Notes: generated by a model not told the origin, from the sequence alone. Positions 1 to 10,394 are shown, counted from the stretch's first letter. The stretch: 64,000 nt of DNA from Rhabditoides inermis (GCA_963966185.1 CAWZYM010000183.1:332501-396500); one strand, 5' to 3'. Numbers and translations: made by a program.

Positions 1-739
1 AGGGTTGTATTAGGCCATTTCGCGCGTTCTGAGGACGTGCCCTAGAGAACCAACTGAATGCAAAGAACTATCAACCACACTATTCATTACTTTAAAAAAA
101 TCAAAATGCCGCTATATGCCGGTCAGACTGCGGTTATGCAACGATGTTTGAAGTAGGTTGACAGTAGTGTTGTTTTAGACCATTTCGCCCGTTTTGAGAT
201 TGTGCCATCGGGAACCGAATGTTGCAAATAACAATCAACCCCACATTATTTCACTCTCAGAATAAACAAAATGCCGACATATGCCGGTCAGACTGCGGTT
301 ATCCAACGATGTTTGAAGTCGGTTGACAGTAGGGTTGTTTTAGGCCATTTCGCGCGTTTTGAGGACGTGCCCTAGAGAACCAACTGAATGCAAAGAACTA
401 TCAACCACACTTTTCATCACTTTTAGAATAATCAAAATGCCGCTATATGCCGGTCAGACTGCGGTTATGCAACGATGTTTGAAGTTGGTTGACAGTAGTG
501 TTGTTTTAAACCATATCGCCCGTTTCGAGAACGTGCCCTCGGGAACCGAATGTTTGCAAATAACAATCAACCCCACATTATTTTACTCTCAGAATAAACA
601 AAATGCCGACATATGCCGGTCAGACTGTGGTTATCCAACGATGTTTGAAGTCGGTTGACAGTAGGGTGGTTTTAAACCATATCGCCCGTTTCGAGAACGT
701 GCCCTCGGGAACCGAATGTTTGCAAATAACAATCAACCC

Positions 740-2940
740 CACATTATTTTACTCTCAGAATAAACAAAATGCCGACATATGCCGGTCAGACTGCGGTTAT
801 CCAACGATGTTTGATGTCGGTTGATAGTGGTGTTGTTTTAGACCATTTCGCCCGTTTCGAGGACGTGCCCTCGGGAACCGAATGTTTGCAAATAACAATC
901 GACCCCGCATTTTTTTACTTCCCGAACAAACAAAATGCCGACTTATGCCGGTCAGACTGCGGTTATCCAACGATGTTTGAAGTCGGTTGACAGTAGGGTT
1001 GTTTTATGCCATTTCGCGTGTTTTGAGGACGTGCCGTAGAGAACCAACTGAATTCAAAGAACAATCAACCACACTATTTATTACTTCAAAAAAATCAAAA
1101 TGCCGATATATGCCGGTCAGACTGTGGTTATCCAACGATGTTTGAAGTCGGTTGACAGTAGGGTGGTTTTAAACCATATCGCCCGTTTCGAGAACGTGCC
1201 CTCGGGAACCGAATGTTTGCAAATAACAATCAACCACACTTTTCATCACTTTTAGAATAATCAAAATGCCGCTATATGCCGGTCAGACTGCGGATATGCA
1301 ACGATGTTTGAAGTCGGTTGACAGTAGTGTTGTTTTAGACCATGTCGCGCGTTTTGAGGATGTGCCATCGGGAACCGAATCTTGCAAATAACAATCAACC
1401 CCACAATATTTTACTCTCAGAATAAACACAATGCCGACATATGCCGGTCAGACTGCGGTTATCCAACGATGTTTGAAGTCGGTTGACAGTAGGGTTGTTT
1501 TAGGCCATTTCGCGCGTTTTGAGGACGTGACCTAGAGAACCAACTGAATGCAAAGAACAGTCAACCACACTATTCATCACTTTTAGAATAATCAAAATGC
1601 CGCTATATGCCGGTCAGACTGCGGTTATGCAACGATGTTTGAAGTCGGTTGATAGTAGTGTTGTTTCAGACCATTTCGCCCGTTTCGAGGACGTGTCCTC
1701 GGGAACCGAATGTTTGCAAACAAAAAATCAACCCCACATTATTTTACTCTCAGAATAAACAAAATGCCGACATATGCCGGTCAGACTGCGGTTATCCAAC
1801 GATGTTTGATGTCGGTTGATAGTGGTGTTGTTTTAGACCATTTCGCCCGTTCCGAGGACGTGCCCTCGGGGTGTTTGCAAATAACAATCGACCCCGCATT
1901 TTTTTACTTCCCGAACAAACAAAATGCCGACTTATGCCGGTCAGACTGCGGTTATCCAACGATGTTTGAAGTCGGTTGACAGTAGGGTTGTTTTATGCCA
2001 TTTCGCGTGTTTTGAGGACGTGCCGTAGAGAACCAACTGAATTCAAAGAACAATCAACCACACTATTTATTACTTCAAAAAAAATCAAAATGCCGATATA
2101 TGCCGGTCAGACTGCGGTTATGCAACGATGTTTGAAGTCGGTTGATAGTAGTGTTGTTTTAGACCATTTCGCCCGTTTCGAGGACGTGCCCTCGGGAACC
2201 GAATGTTTGCAAATAACAATCAACCCCACATTATTTTACTCTCAGAATAAACAAAATGCCGACATATGCCGGTCAGACTGCGGTTATCCAACGATGTTTA
2301 AAGTCGGTTGACAGTAGGGTTGTTTTAGGCCATTTCGCGCGTTTTGAGGACGTGCCCTAGAGAACCAACTGAATGCAAAGAACTATCAACCACACTTTTC
2401 ATCACTTTTAGAATAATCAAAATGCCGCTATATGCCGGTCAGACTGCGGTTATGCAACGATGTTTGAAGTAGGTTGACAGTAGTGTTGTTTTAGACCTTG
2501 TCGCGCGTTTTGAGGATGTGCCATCGGGAACCGAATGTTTGCAAATAACAATCATTCCCACATTATTTTACTCTCAGAATGAACAAAATGCCGACATATG
2601 CCGGTCAGACTGCGGTTATCCAACTGATGTTTGAAGTCGGTTGACAGTAGGGTTGTTTTAGGCCATTTCGCGCGTTTTGAGGACGTGCCGTAGAGAACCA
2701 ACTGAATGCAAAGAACTATCAACCACACTATTCATTACTTCAGAATTAACAAAATGCCGACATGTGCCGGTCAGACTGCGGTTATCCAACGATGTTTGAA
2801 GTCGGTTGATAGTAGTGTTGTTTCAGACCATTTCGCCCGTTTCGAGGACGTGTCCTCGGGAACCGAATGTTTGCAAACAAAAAATCAACCCCACATTATT
2901 TTACTCTCAGAATAAACAAAATGCCGACATATGCCGGTCA
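740..2940 (+). repeat. 14-monomer higher-order repeat, copy a
   Basis: This stretch reappears about 2318-2323 bp downstream, which is 14 monomers, with only a few differences. One difference is a 6-bp loss near 1867: the usual CTCGGGAACCGAATG is shortened to CTCGGGGTG. Another is an extra A in the A-run near 2083. Because the period matches a whole number of monomers, unequal exchange is the simplest origin. Boundaries are approximate. Confidence 0.75.
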
Positions 2941-3057
2941 GATTGCGGTTATCCAACGATGTTTGATGTCGGTTGATAGTGGTGTTGTTTTAGACCATTT
3001 CGCCCGTTTCGAGGACGTGCCCTCGGGAACCGAATGTTTGCAAATAACAATCAACCC

Positions 3058-5263
3058 TACATTATTTTACTCTCAGAATAAACAAAATGCCGACATATGC
3101 CGGTCAGACTGCGGTTATCCAACGATGTTTGATGTCGGTTGATAGTGGTGTTGTTTTAGACCATTTCGCCCGTTTCGAGGACGTGCCCTCGGGAACCGAA
3201 TGTTTGCAAATAACAATCGACCCCGCATTTTTTTACTTCCCGAACAAACAAAATGCCGACTTATGCCGGTCAGACTGCGGTTATCCAACGATGTTTGAAG
3301 TCGGTTGACAGTAGGGTTGTTTTATGCCATTTCGCGTGTTTTGAGGACGTGCCGTAGAGAACCAACTGAATTCAAAGAACAATCAACCACACTATTTATT
3401 ACTTCAAAAAAATCAAAATGCCGATATATGCCGGTCAGACTGTGGTTATCCAACGATGTTTGAAGTCGGTTGACAGTAGGGTGGTTTTAAACCATATCGC
3501 CCGTTTCGAGAACGTGCCCTCGGGAACCGAATGTTTGCAAATAACAATCAACCACACTTTTCATCACTTTTAGAATAATCAAAATGCCGCTATATGCCGG
3601 TCAGACTGCGGATATGCAACGATGTTTGAAGTCGGTTGACAGTAGTGTTGTTTTAGACCATGTCGCGCGTTTTGAGGATGTGCCATCGGGAACCGAATCT
3701 TGCAAATAACAATCAACCCCACAATATTTTACTCTCAGAATAAACACAATGCCGACATATGCCGGTCAGACTGCGGTTATCCAACGATGTTTGAAGTCGG
3801 TTGACAGTAGGGTTGTTTTAGGCCATTTCGCGCGTTTTGAGGACGTGACCTAGAGAACCAACTGAATGCAAAGAACAGTCAACCACACTATTCATCACTT
3901 TTAGAATAATCAAAATGCCGCTATATGCCGGTCAGACTGCGGTTATGCAACGATGTTTGAAGTCGGTTGATAGTAGTGTTGTTTCAGACCATTTCGCCCG
4001 TTTCGAGGACGTGTCCTCGGGAACCGAATGTTTGCAAACAAAAAATCAACCCCACATTATTTTACTCTCAGAATAAACAAAATGCCGACATATGCCGGTC
4101 AGACTGCGGTTATCCAACGATGTTTGATGTCGGTTGATAGTGGTGTTGTTTTAGACCATTTCGCCCGTTTCGAGGACGTGCCCTCGGGAACCGAATGTTT
4201 GCAAATAACAATCGACCCCGCATTTTTTTACTTCCCGAACAAACAAAATGCCGACTTATGCCGGTCAGACTGCGGTTATCCAACGATGTTTGAAGTCGGT
4301 TGACAGTAGGGTTGTTTTATGCCATTTCGCGTGTTTTGAGGACGTGCCGTAGAGAACCAACTGAATTCAAAGAACAATCAACCACACTATTTATTACTTC
4401 AAAAAAATCAAAATGCCGATATATGCCGGTCAGACTGCGGTTATGCAACGATGTTTGAAGTCGGTTGATAGTAGTGTTGTTTTAGACCATTTCGCCCGTT
4501 TCGAGAACGTGCCCTCGGGAACCGAATGTTTGCAAATAACAATCAACCCCACATTATTTTACTCTCAGAATAAACAAAATGCCGACATATGCCGGTCAGA
4601 CTGCGGTTATCCAACGATGTTTAAAGTCGGTTGACAGTAGGGTTGTTTTAGGCCATTTCGCGCGTTTTGAGGACGTGCCCTAGAGAACCAACTGAATGCA
4701 AAGAACTATCAACCACACTTTTCATCACTTTTAGAATAATCAAAATGCCGCTATATGCCGGTCAGACTGCGGTTATGCAACGATGTTTGAAGTAGGTTGA
4801 CAGTAGTGTTGTTTTAGACCTTGTCGCGCGTTTTGAGGATGTGCCATCGGGAACCGAATGTTTGCAAATAACAATCATTCCCACATTATTTTACTCTCAG
4901 AATGAACAAAATGCCGACATATGCCGGTCAGACTGCGGTTATCCAACTGATGTTTGAAGTCGGTTGACAGTAGGGTTGTTTTAGGCCATTTCGCGCGTTT
5001 TGAGGACGTGCCGTAGAGAACCAACTGAATGCAAAGAACTATCAACCACACTATTCATTACTTCAGAATTAACAAAATGCCGACATGTGCCGGTCAGACT
5101 GCGGTTATCCAACGATGTTTGAAGTCGGTTGATAGTAGTGTTGTTTCAGACCATTTCGCCCGTTTCGAGGACGTGTCCTCGGGAACCGAATGTTTGCAAA
5201 CAAAAAATCAACCCCACATTATTTTACTCTCAGAATAAACAAAATGCCGACATATGCCGGTCA
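3058..5263 (+). repeat. 14-monomer higher-order repeat, copy b
   Basis: Second copy of the 14-monomer unit, keeping the full-length monomer where copy a has the 6-bp loss. Monomers with the rare features GATGTCGG, TCCCGAACAAAC and CCAACTGATG fall in the same order as in copy a. Both copies recur again inside the 10-kb duplication at about 11-15.6 kb. The 14-mer duplication therefore predates the 10-kb one. Confidence 0.75.
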
Positions 5264-5598
5264 GACTGCGGTTATCCAACTGATGTTTGAAGTCGGTTGA
5301 CAGTAGGGTTGTTTTAGGCCATTTCGCGCGTTTTGAGGACGTGCCGTAGAGAACCAACTGAATGCAAAGAACTATCAACCACACTATTCATTACTTCAGA
5401 ATTAACAAAATGCCGACATGTGCCGGTCAGACTGCGGTTATCCAACGATGTTTGAAGTCGGTTGATAGTAGTGTTGTTTCAGACCATTTCGCCCGTTTCG
5501 AGGACGTGTCCTCGGGAACCGAATGTTTGCAAACAAAAAATCAACCCCACATTATTTTACTCTCAGAATAAACAAAATGCCGACATATGCCGGTCAGA
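5029..5598 (+). repeat. Extra 333-bp dimer, present only in the first 10-kb copy
   Basis: A 333-bp dimer starting at 5029 is repeated almost exactly at 5362, each with the CCAACTGATG or ACATGTGCCGG variants nearby. In the second 10-kb copy the corresponding sequence at 15330 is present once. This shifts the copy-to-copy offset from 10301 before this point to 9968 after it. It is a single dimer gain or loss after the large duplication. Confidence 0.8.
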
Positions 5599-6950
5599 TT
5601 GCGGTTATCCAACGATGTTTGATGTCGGTTGATAGTGGTGTTGTTTTAGACCATTTCGCCCGTTTCGAGGACGTGCCCTCGGGAACCGAATGTTTGCAAA
5701 TAACAATCGACCCCGCATTTTTTTACTTCCCGAACAAACAAAATGCCGACTTATGCCGGTCAGACTGCGGTTATCCAACGATGTTTGAAGTCGGTTGACA
5801 GTAGGGTTGTTTTATGCCATTTCGCGTGTTTTGAGGACGTGCCGTAGAGAACCAACTGAATTCAAAGAACAATCAACCACACTATTTATTACTTCAAAAA
5901 AATCAAAATGCCGATATATGCCGGTCAGACTGCGGTTATGCAACGATGTTTGAAGTCGGTTGATAGTGTTGTTTTAGACCATTTCGCCCGTTTCGAGGAC
6001 GTGCCCTCGGGAACCGAATGTTTGCAAATAACAATCAACCCCACATTATTTTACTCTCAAAATGAACAAAATGCCGACATATGCCGGTCAGACTGCGGTT
6101 ATCCAACAATGTTAGAAGTCGGTTGACAGTAGTGTTGTTTTAGGCCATTTCGCGGGTTTTGAGGACGTGCCGTAAAGAACCAACTGAATTCAAAGAACAA
6201 TCAACCACACTATTCATTACTTCAAAAAAAATCAAAATGCCGATATATGCCGGTCAGACTGCGGTTATGCAACGATGTTTGAAGTCGGTTGATAGTAGTG
6301 TTGTTTTAGACCATTTCGCCCGTTTCGAGGACGTGCCCTCGGGAAACGAATGTTTGCAAATAACAATCAACCCCACTATATTTGACTCTCAGAATGAACA
6401 AAATGCCGACATATGCCGGTCAGACTGCGGTTATCCAACGATGTTAGAAGTCGGTTGACAGTAGGGTTGTTTTAGGCCATTTCGCGCGTTCTGAGGACGT
6501 GCCCTAGAGAACCAACTGAATGCAAAGAACTATCAACTACACTATTCATTACTTCAGAAAAATCAAAATGCCGACATATGCCGGTCAGACTGCGGTTATG
6601 CAACGATGTTTGAAGTCGGTTGATAGTAGTGTTGTTTTAGACCATTTCGCCCGTTTCGAGGACGTGCCCTCGGGAAACGAATGTTTGCAAATAACAATCA
6701 ACCCCACTATATTTGACTCTCAGAATGAACAAAATGCCGATATATGCCGGTCAGACTGCGGTTATGCAACGATGTTTGAAGTCGGTTGATAGTAGTGTTG
6801 TTCTAGACCATTTCGCCCGTTTCGAGGACGTGCCCTCGGGAAACGAATGTTTGCAAATAACAATCAACCCCACTATATTTGACTCTCAGAATGAACAAAA
6901 TGCCGACATATGCCGGTCAGACTGCGGTTATGCAACGATGTTTGAAGTCG

Positions 6951-6959
6951 GTTGATAGT
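6951..6959 (+). repeat. Left copy of 9-bp direct repeat flanking the insertion (candidate target-site duplication)
   Basis: GTTGATAGT directly precedes the insertion and is repeated directly after it at 10386-10394, where the satellite resumes with AGTGTTG. Removing the insertion and one copy restores the normal monomer sequence GTTGATAGTAGTGTTG. Nine bases is longer than the 4-6 bp usual for LTR retrotransposons, so this could also be fortuitous. Confidence 0.55.
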
Positions 6960-7675
6960 TGTCGTGGATTCCACGACCGATACCGTATACCTTTGACTAT
7001 GACCATGTGACAACCACTCGGTGACAACAACATGATACTGTACTACCGTACTACCCGCTGAACGAATACTGTACTCTCTGTCGCTGTTCACATAAAGGAT
7101 GGGAAGAAGAAGCGGCGCCGTGAATTCGTCTGCCCCGTCGGCGCCTGTCTGGAGCCGGCACTTCCCTCGCCCACTCGGCCACCCTCGTCTTCCACACACT
7201 CGCCACACACCTGCGCGGAGACGCCACACGCTCCGAATTCTAGCCCCGCCCCCTCCATTTCGTATTGTTACATTGTTCGGTGATAGCGATGCTCGAGTAA
7301 GGTCGGTCCCGTTCCATGGTTTTGCCCGTGTAGGGTTCAGGATACTGGCGGAATGCAGTAGTCCCTTATTTTCCTAGTTGCGACTAGTGTGTGTTATGAT
7401 TTGGAGTAATGCTCCCTTGTATTGCTGTCGTGGACGTGTGTCCGACATTGTTTTGTGTGCTCCCGCCGGCGTGCGGTTTTTCCCCTATTGTCAGTAAACT
7501 CTCTTCTTCTTATAATGTGTTTCTATCCTTTTTTGGTAATATGGGCTTTCTATGGTTCGCGGAGGCTCCGATCATTCCTCCGTCGAATCGTGTCTCTTTT
7601 GGTTGTCTAGACATCGCGTAGAGTTGGGTTTGGTTGCTATTCGGTTATAGTGGACCATCCCTCTCCTATTCTCCC
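6960..7675 (+). repeat. LTR-like direct repeat, first copy
   Basis: Begins TGTCGTGG with a perfect 7-bp inverted repeat around a 3-base loop (GTCGTGG/CCACGAC, 6961-6977). Positions 6960-7526 match 8919-9484 with a single 1-bp length difference in a T-run near 7478. Positions 7527-7675 match 9485-9637 only at roughly 80 percent. After 7675 the copies are unrelated. The repeat contains a 92-codon frame at 7099-7377, which I regard as incidental to a regulatory repeat. Confidence 0.7.
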
Positions 7676-8269
7676 TGAACATTTGTGCATCGGCTCGATT
7701 TACACGAATCCAGCCGTTTCACTCTCGCGATTGTCACATTTCGTTGTTTTGCGCGATTGCATCATCTTGCACTTTGCGCAGATGTGTGTTTTGTATTGGC
7801 TAGTTGGCTCTGTCAGCTACCAATTTATTTCTATTGCTCGATACTGATATAGTTGATCAATTCAGCTGATATCAATCGAAACCACCACCCATTATCGATC
7901 CACGTATCGATTATACCACCGGTCGACGTACCGAGAACGGCCCACGTGCCACAAGTCACAACGCTTTGGCCGCTTCATGTGTCTACCATAACACCACTGA
8001 ACCACCGCTATAACCTCTGAACCACCATATTTGATTGCTTACATACGCTCTCATTTTACAACTATTCCTCGCAATTGCATGCGTTTCGAAACTCTGTGAT
8101 CATTCTGCGCGGGTATCGATCGATCGATAACCGCCCGCAGTGCCTCACTCTGTCAGAGGATTTCCCACGCTCACCCACAACTTCGCAACCGCTCACTATC
8201 GTGTGAGCAGCTATTCTATTATCTCTCATTCCCATAAACGATTGTACCGTAATGTGATCGAGTCCATGA
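7676..8269. other. Insertion interior with no recognisable gene
   Basis: About 600 bp between the first LTR-like repeat and the polyprotein-like tail. It contains repeated CTGAACCACC strings near 8000-8030, also seen in the right arm near 10195, suggesting it derives from the same family. A short ATCGATCGATCGAT run lies near 8116-8133. Reading frames here are short and interrupted. I see no domain. Confidence 0.5.
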
Positions 8270-8503
8270 AACCGAAATAACCGAAACAGGGAAGATGATG
8301 AAACAAGCAACTCAGACAATGACGTGATTGCAGCCAACCCCTTTCAGATCCAAACACAGCGAAATGATCACTCGATTGCTGATTCATCCGACCTCGATGT
8401 CTACCACAACTTCATTGAATATGAATATTACCCAACTATCCTCGACGCTGAACGCACCGCTCTGACCGCATCTCTGTTAGAGGGGGAGGGTCGCGGCTAC
8501 TGA
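8270..8503 (+). pseudogene. Fragment of a retroelement polyprotein C-terminus (no start codon)
   Basis: An open frame of 77 codons runs from a TGA at 8267-8269 to a TGA at 8501-8503 and has no initiating Met. It starts with a polar, Asn/Asp/Glu-rich stretch (about residues 1-20). A more structured segment follows with the run FIEYEYYPTILDAERTAL (about residues 48-65), ending LLEGEGRGY. The last codons are formed by the purine tract at 8479-8489, and the frame stops just inside the LTR start. This arrangement, in which the polyprotein tail overlaps the polypurine tract, is common in LTR retrotransposons. No catalytic domain is preserved and the upstream coding region is missing. The assignment rests on position and composition, not on a recognised motif; a chance frame is possible. 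Confidence 0.42.
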
Positions 8504-8511
8504 ACCGCGAC
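8479..8511 (+). other. Polypurine tract and LTR start of a related element
   Basis: The purine run AGAGGGGGAGG at 8479-8489 is followed by a 7-bp inverted repeat, GTCGCGG (8490-8496) and CCGCGAC (8505-8511), around an 8-base loop. This mirrors the junction at 8908-8936, where GAAAGGGGGAG precedes TGTCGTGG. I read it as the 3' end of a sibling retroelement family. Downstream, 8512-8721 repeats strings such as TACCGTAC that also occur in the main LTR-like repeat, and holds a TATA-like TTATATAG at 8693-8700. Confidence 0.5.
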
Positions 8512-8721
8512 TGTTATCCACTACTGAAACAGTACTGAGTACGTTTCGAAACTGCCATTACAAGGATAACGAATGAACCTATATCGATTAAACAATATTT
8601 AGCCGGAGCTACCGTAACCCCGCGATTGCTACAGTACCTACCGTACACTGACTTACCGTACTCTAGTATGGATTACAGTAACCACTATTTCTTTATATAG
8701 TACACTGTATGGCGGATGTAA
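8512..8721. other. Probable partial LTR (U3-like) of the related element
   Basis: A gene-free stretch after the second LTR start. It contains several TACCGTAC-type strings and TTATATAG at 8693-8700, which could be a core promoter. Similarity to the U3-like part of the main LTR repeat is patchy. No end of this LTR could be placed. Confidence 0.35.
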
Positions 8722-8955
8722 CGAACGCTCACAACAGCAACCTTTGCACACTATTGTCACAACATGATTCTAGTCATATCAAACCGGGAAGTGGATGTGG
8801 CCGCCCATCTTTCTTTAATCACCCACAACCGCTTCAACAAAGCGAACCGATACTGTGATCATATGCAACATCATTTAAACTCCCCGTATGGCCGCACATT
8901 TCCTTGCGAAAGGGGGAGTGTCGTGGATTCCACGACCGATACCGTATACCTTTGA
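8722..8955 (+). pseudogene. Short open frame crossing the second polypurine tract
   Basis: An open frame after TAA at 8719-8721, with its first Met at 8764, runs through the polypurine tract at 8908-8918 and ends with TGA at 8953-8955 inside the second LTR-like repeat. From the Met it is 63 residues. It may be the tail of another retroelement polyprotein, by analogy with 8270-8503. I recognise no domain, and it could equally be a chance frame. Confidence 0.25.
8908..8918 (+). other. Polypurine tract before the second LTR-like repeat
   Basis: GAAAGGGGGAG, eleven uninterrupted purines, abuts the TG of the second LTR-like repeat. In LTR retrotransposons this is the plus-strand primer site immediately 5' of the 3' LTR. 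Its position fixes the element as plus-oriented and supports reading 8919 onward as an LTR. Confidence 0.65.
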
Positions 8956-9637
8956 CTATGACCATGTGACAACCACTCGGTGACAACAACATGATACTGT
9001 ACTACCGTACTACCCGCTGAACGAATACTGTACTCTCTGTCGCTGTTCACATAAAGGATGGGAAGAAGAAGCGGCGCCGTGAATTCGTCTGCCCCGTCGG
9101 CGCCTGTCTGGAGCCGGCACTTCCCTCGCCCACTCGGCCACCCTCGTCTTCCACACACTCGCCACACACCTGCGCGGAGACGCCACACGCTCCGAATTCT
9201 AGCCCCGCCCCCTCCATTTCGTATTGTTACATTGTTCGGTGATAGCGATGCTCGAGTAAGGTCGGTCCCGTTCCATGGTTTTGCCCGTGTAGGGTTCAGG
9301 ATACTGGCGGAATGCAGTAGTCCCTTATTTTCCTAGTTGCGACTAGTGTGTGTTATGATTTGGAGTAATGCTCCCTTGTATTGCTGTCGTGGACGTGTGT
9401 CCGACATTGTTTTGTGTGCTCCCGCCGGCGTGCGGTTTTCCCCTATTGTCAGTAAACTCTCTTCTTCTTATAATGTGTTTCTATGGTATTCTATCTAGTG
9501 TATGAGCTTTCTATGATTCGCGGAGGCTCCGACTATTCCTCCGTCGAATCTTGTCACTTTTGGTTTTCTTGACATCGCGCAGAGTTGGGCTTTGGTCGCT
9601 ATTTGGTTATAGTAGACCACCCCACCCCTATTCTCCC
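8919..9637 (+). repeat. LTR-like direct repeat, second copy
   Basis: Starts TGTCGTGGATT directly after the polypurine tract. It is essentially identical to 6960-7526 as far as 9484, then only about 80 percent similar to 9637. In an intact element this would be the 3' LTR, and host DNA should follow its end. Instead, about 750 bp of further non-satellite sequence follows, so the element is rearranged, nested, or the true LTR is longer than the shared part. Confidence 0.65.
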
Positions 9638-9775
9638 GTAGTTGTTCACCTGGTTGGTGTTGTCAGTGATGGAATTCTTCCACAGGTTGTCAATGATGTT
9701 GGCGAGCTCGCGCACAAGGTCCATGTCGCGACCGATATTATTTTTCTCATTGCCAGAGAGGTGCAGGGTAGCCAT
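9599..9775 (-). CDS. Small hypothetical frame on the minus strand
   Basis: A 58-codon frame reads from an ATG at 9775 down to a TAG at 9599-9601. The start lies in the favourable context AACCATGG and is the first Met after an in-frame stop. The protein starts MATLHLSGNEKNN, is hydrophilic, and has a possible helix around residues 16-33 (RDMDLVRELANIIDNLW). Its 3' part lies in the diverged half of the LTR-like repeat. It could be the 5' end of a gag-like gene in an oppositely oriented element, but no motif confirms this. The frame is unchanged in the second 10-kb copy, which shows little because that copy is recent. Confidence 0.25.
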   Translation of the reverse strand: MATLHLSGNEKNNIGRDMDLVRELANIIDNLWKNSITDNTNQVNNYGRIGVGWSTITK

Positions 9776-10385
9776 GGTTGATAATAGGTTTCAATCGAAA
9801 ATCAATCAATAGCAAAATCAATATCAATCAATAGTTCTGGTGAGTGATCGAGATGTTGGCCGGGTTGTCTTAACCGGTCCGATGCACCAATTTCTGTTCT
9901 TTGTCCCGCCGGCGTGCGGTCGACCTCCCCAGTTGACAGAATCCCGTATTCTGAAATTGTCGTTTGTTGCCTTCTGATCGTCTCCGTTATTGACTGTAGT
10001 CCCATTGTTATTCCCCGACTACGGTCAATTGTTGTATCGTATTCGCTAGTGCCCATCTAGCCCGTTTCCTATATTCCCGTTCTCCATTCGTTCCGCCATA
10101 TTCATAAGTGTTCGCCGATTACTGTTGTAACGTATTGTATTGTTGTTACCTCTGTATTGTTACTGCATTGCGATTGCGTTGTTCTAATAAAACAACTGAA
10201 CCACCACGAGTGAACCACTGCTGGCCTCCTAACAAGAGAGCACATAACAATCCCACATCACTGATTGCCAATCAGAGATTAACACAATCCGCCGGAAACC
10301 ACTCAGCCCAATTTACTGTTTTCGGGCGTGTTACGAGTGTGAATCGAGTCTCTACTACCCTCCACTGAACATTGGGGAGAATAGT
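9638..10385. other. Right arm of the insertion, with polyadenylation-like signal
   Basis: A non-satellite stretch with no similarity to the corresponding sequence after the first LTR-like repeat. It contains AATAAA at 10186-10191, CTGAACCACC strings like those near 8000, and a 15-bp near-perfect palindrome CTGATTGCCAATCAG near 10260. These would suit the R/U5 part of a long LTR. It ends GGGGAGAATAGT, where the satellite resumes. Confidence 0.45.
9802..10056 (-). CDS. Hypothetical frame on the minus strand upstream of the 58-codon frame
   Basis: An 84-codon frame from ATG at 10056 to a stop at 9802-9804. It lies 26 bp before the 58-codon frame on the same strand but in a different frame. The product is polar, Gln/Thr/Arg-rich, with no signal peptide or membrane segment and no domain I recognise. 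Two consecutive minus-strand frames might be fragments of one gene. Chance frames of this length are also expected, so this is a weak call. Confidence 0.18.
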   Translation of the reverse strand: MGTSEYDTTIDRSRGITMGLQSITETIRRQQTTISEYGILSTGEVDRTPAGQRTEIGASDRLRQPGQHLDHSPELLIDIDFAID

Positions 10386-10394
10386 GTTGATAGT
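10386..10394 (+). repeat. Right copy of 9-bp direct repeat flanking the insertion
   Basis: GTTGATAGT, identical to 6951-6959, immediately followed by AGTGTTGTTTTAGACC of the normal A-type monomer. The empty-site equivalent can be read at about 36146-36170. Confidence 0.55.

Larger units (their letters stand above)
1..6959 (+). repeat. 166-bp satellite array, block 1
   Basis: About 42 tandem monomers, all in one orientation. Each has the same skeleton: GTTGA(T/C)AGTAG, then TTTTAG(A/G)CCAT, then GACGTGCC, then AAAATGCCGA, then GCCGGTCAGACTGCGGTTAT, then CGATGTTTGAAGTCG. Monomers alternate between an A type (CTCGGGAA(A/C)CGAATGTTTGCAAATAACAATC) and a B type (CTAGAGAACCAACTGAAT, followed by a variable tail). 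In this block many B monomers read AACTGAATTCAAAG, so they carry GAATTC, whereas the array after 24 kb often carries GGATCC there. Divergence among monomers is higher than in the later array. The 60-110-residue reading frames here follow the repeat and are not genes. Confidence 0.95.
6960..10385 (+). mobile_element. Composite LTR-retrotransposon-derived insertion, copy 1
   Basis: A 3426-bp non-satellite block interrupting a monomer. In order it holds an LTR-like repeat (6960-7675), an anonymous stretch, a reading frame resembling a polyprotein C-terminus (8270-8503), a polypurine tract plus LTR start of a relative (8479-8511), a short frame crossing a second polypurine tract (8908-8918), the second LTR-like repeat (8919-9637) and a right arm with AATAAA. 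No reverse transcriptase, integrase, protease or gag domain is visible, so it cannot be autonomous. The left end begins TG, but the right end (GGGGAGAATAGT) is not the CA expected of an LTR, and no terminal inverted repeats are seen. I favour a nested or rearranged LTR element; the clade is not assigned. Confidence 0.65.

Noticed and set aside
7099..7377. 92-codon plus-strand frame in the LTR-like repeats (also 9058, 17067, 19026)
   Set aside because: Four copies exist only because the repeat is duplicated twice. The product is Arg/Pro-rich with no domain and overlaps an antisense frame of similar length.
6960..10385. DNA transposon with terminal inverted repeats
   Set aside because: The 9-bp flanks invite this, but the ends (TGTCGTGGATT and the reverse complement ACTATTCTCCC) share no inverted repeat, and no transposase is visible.
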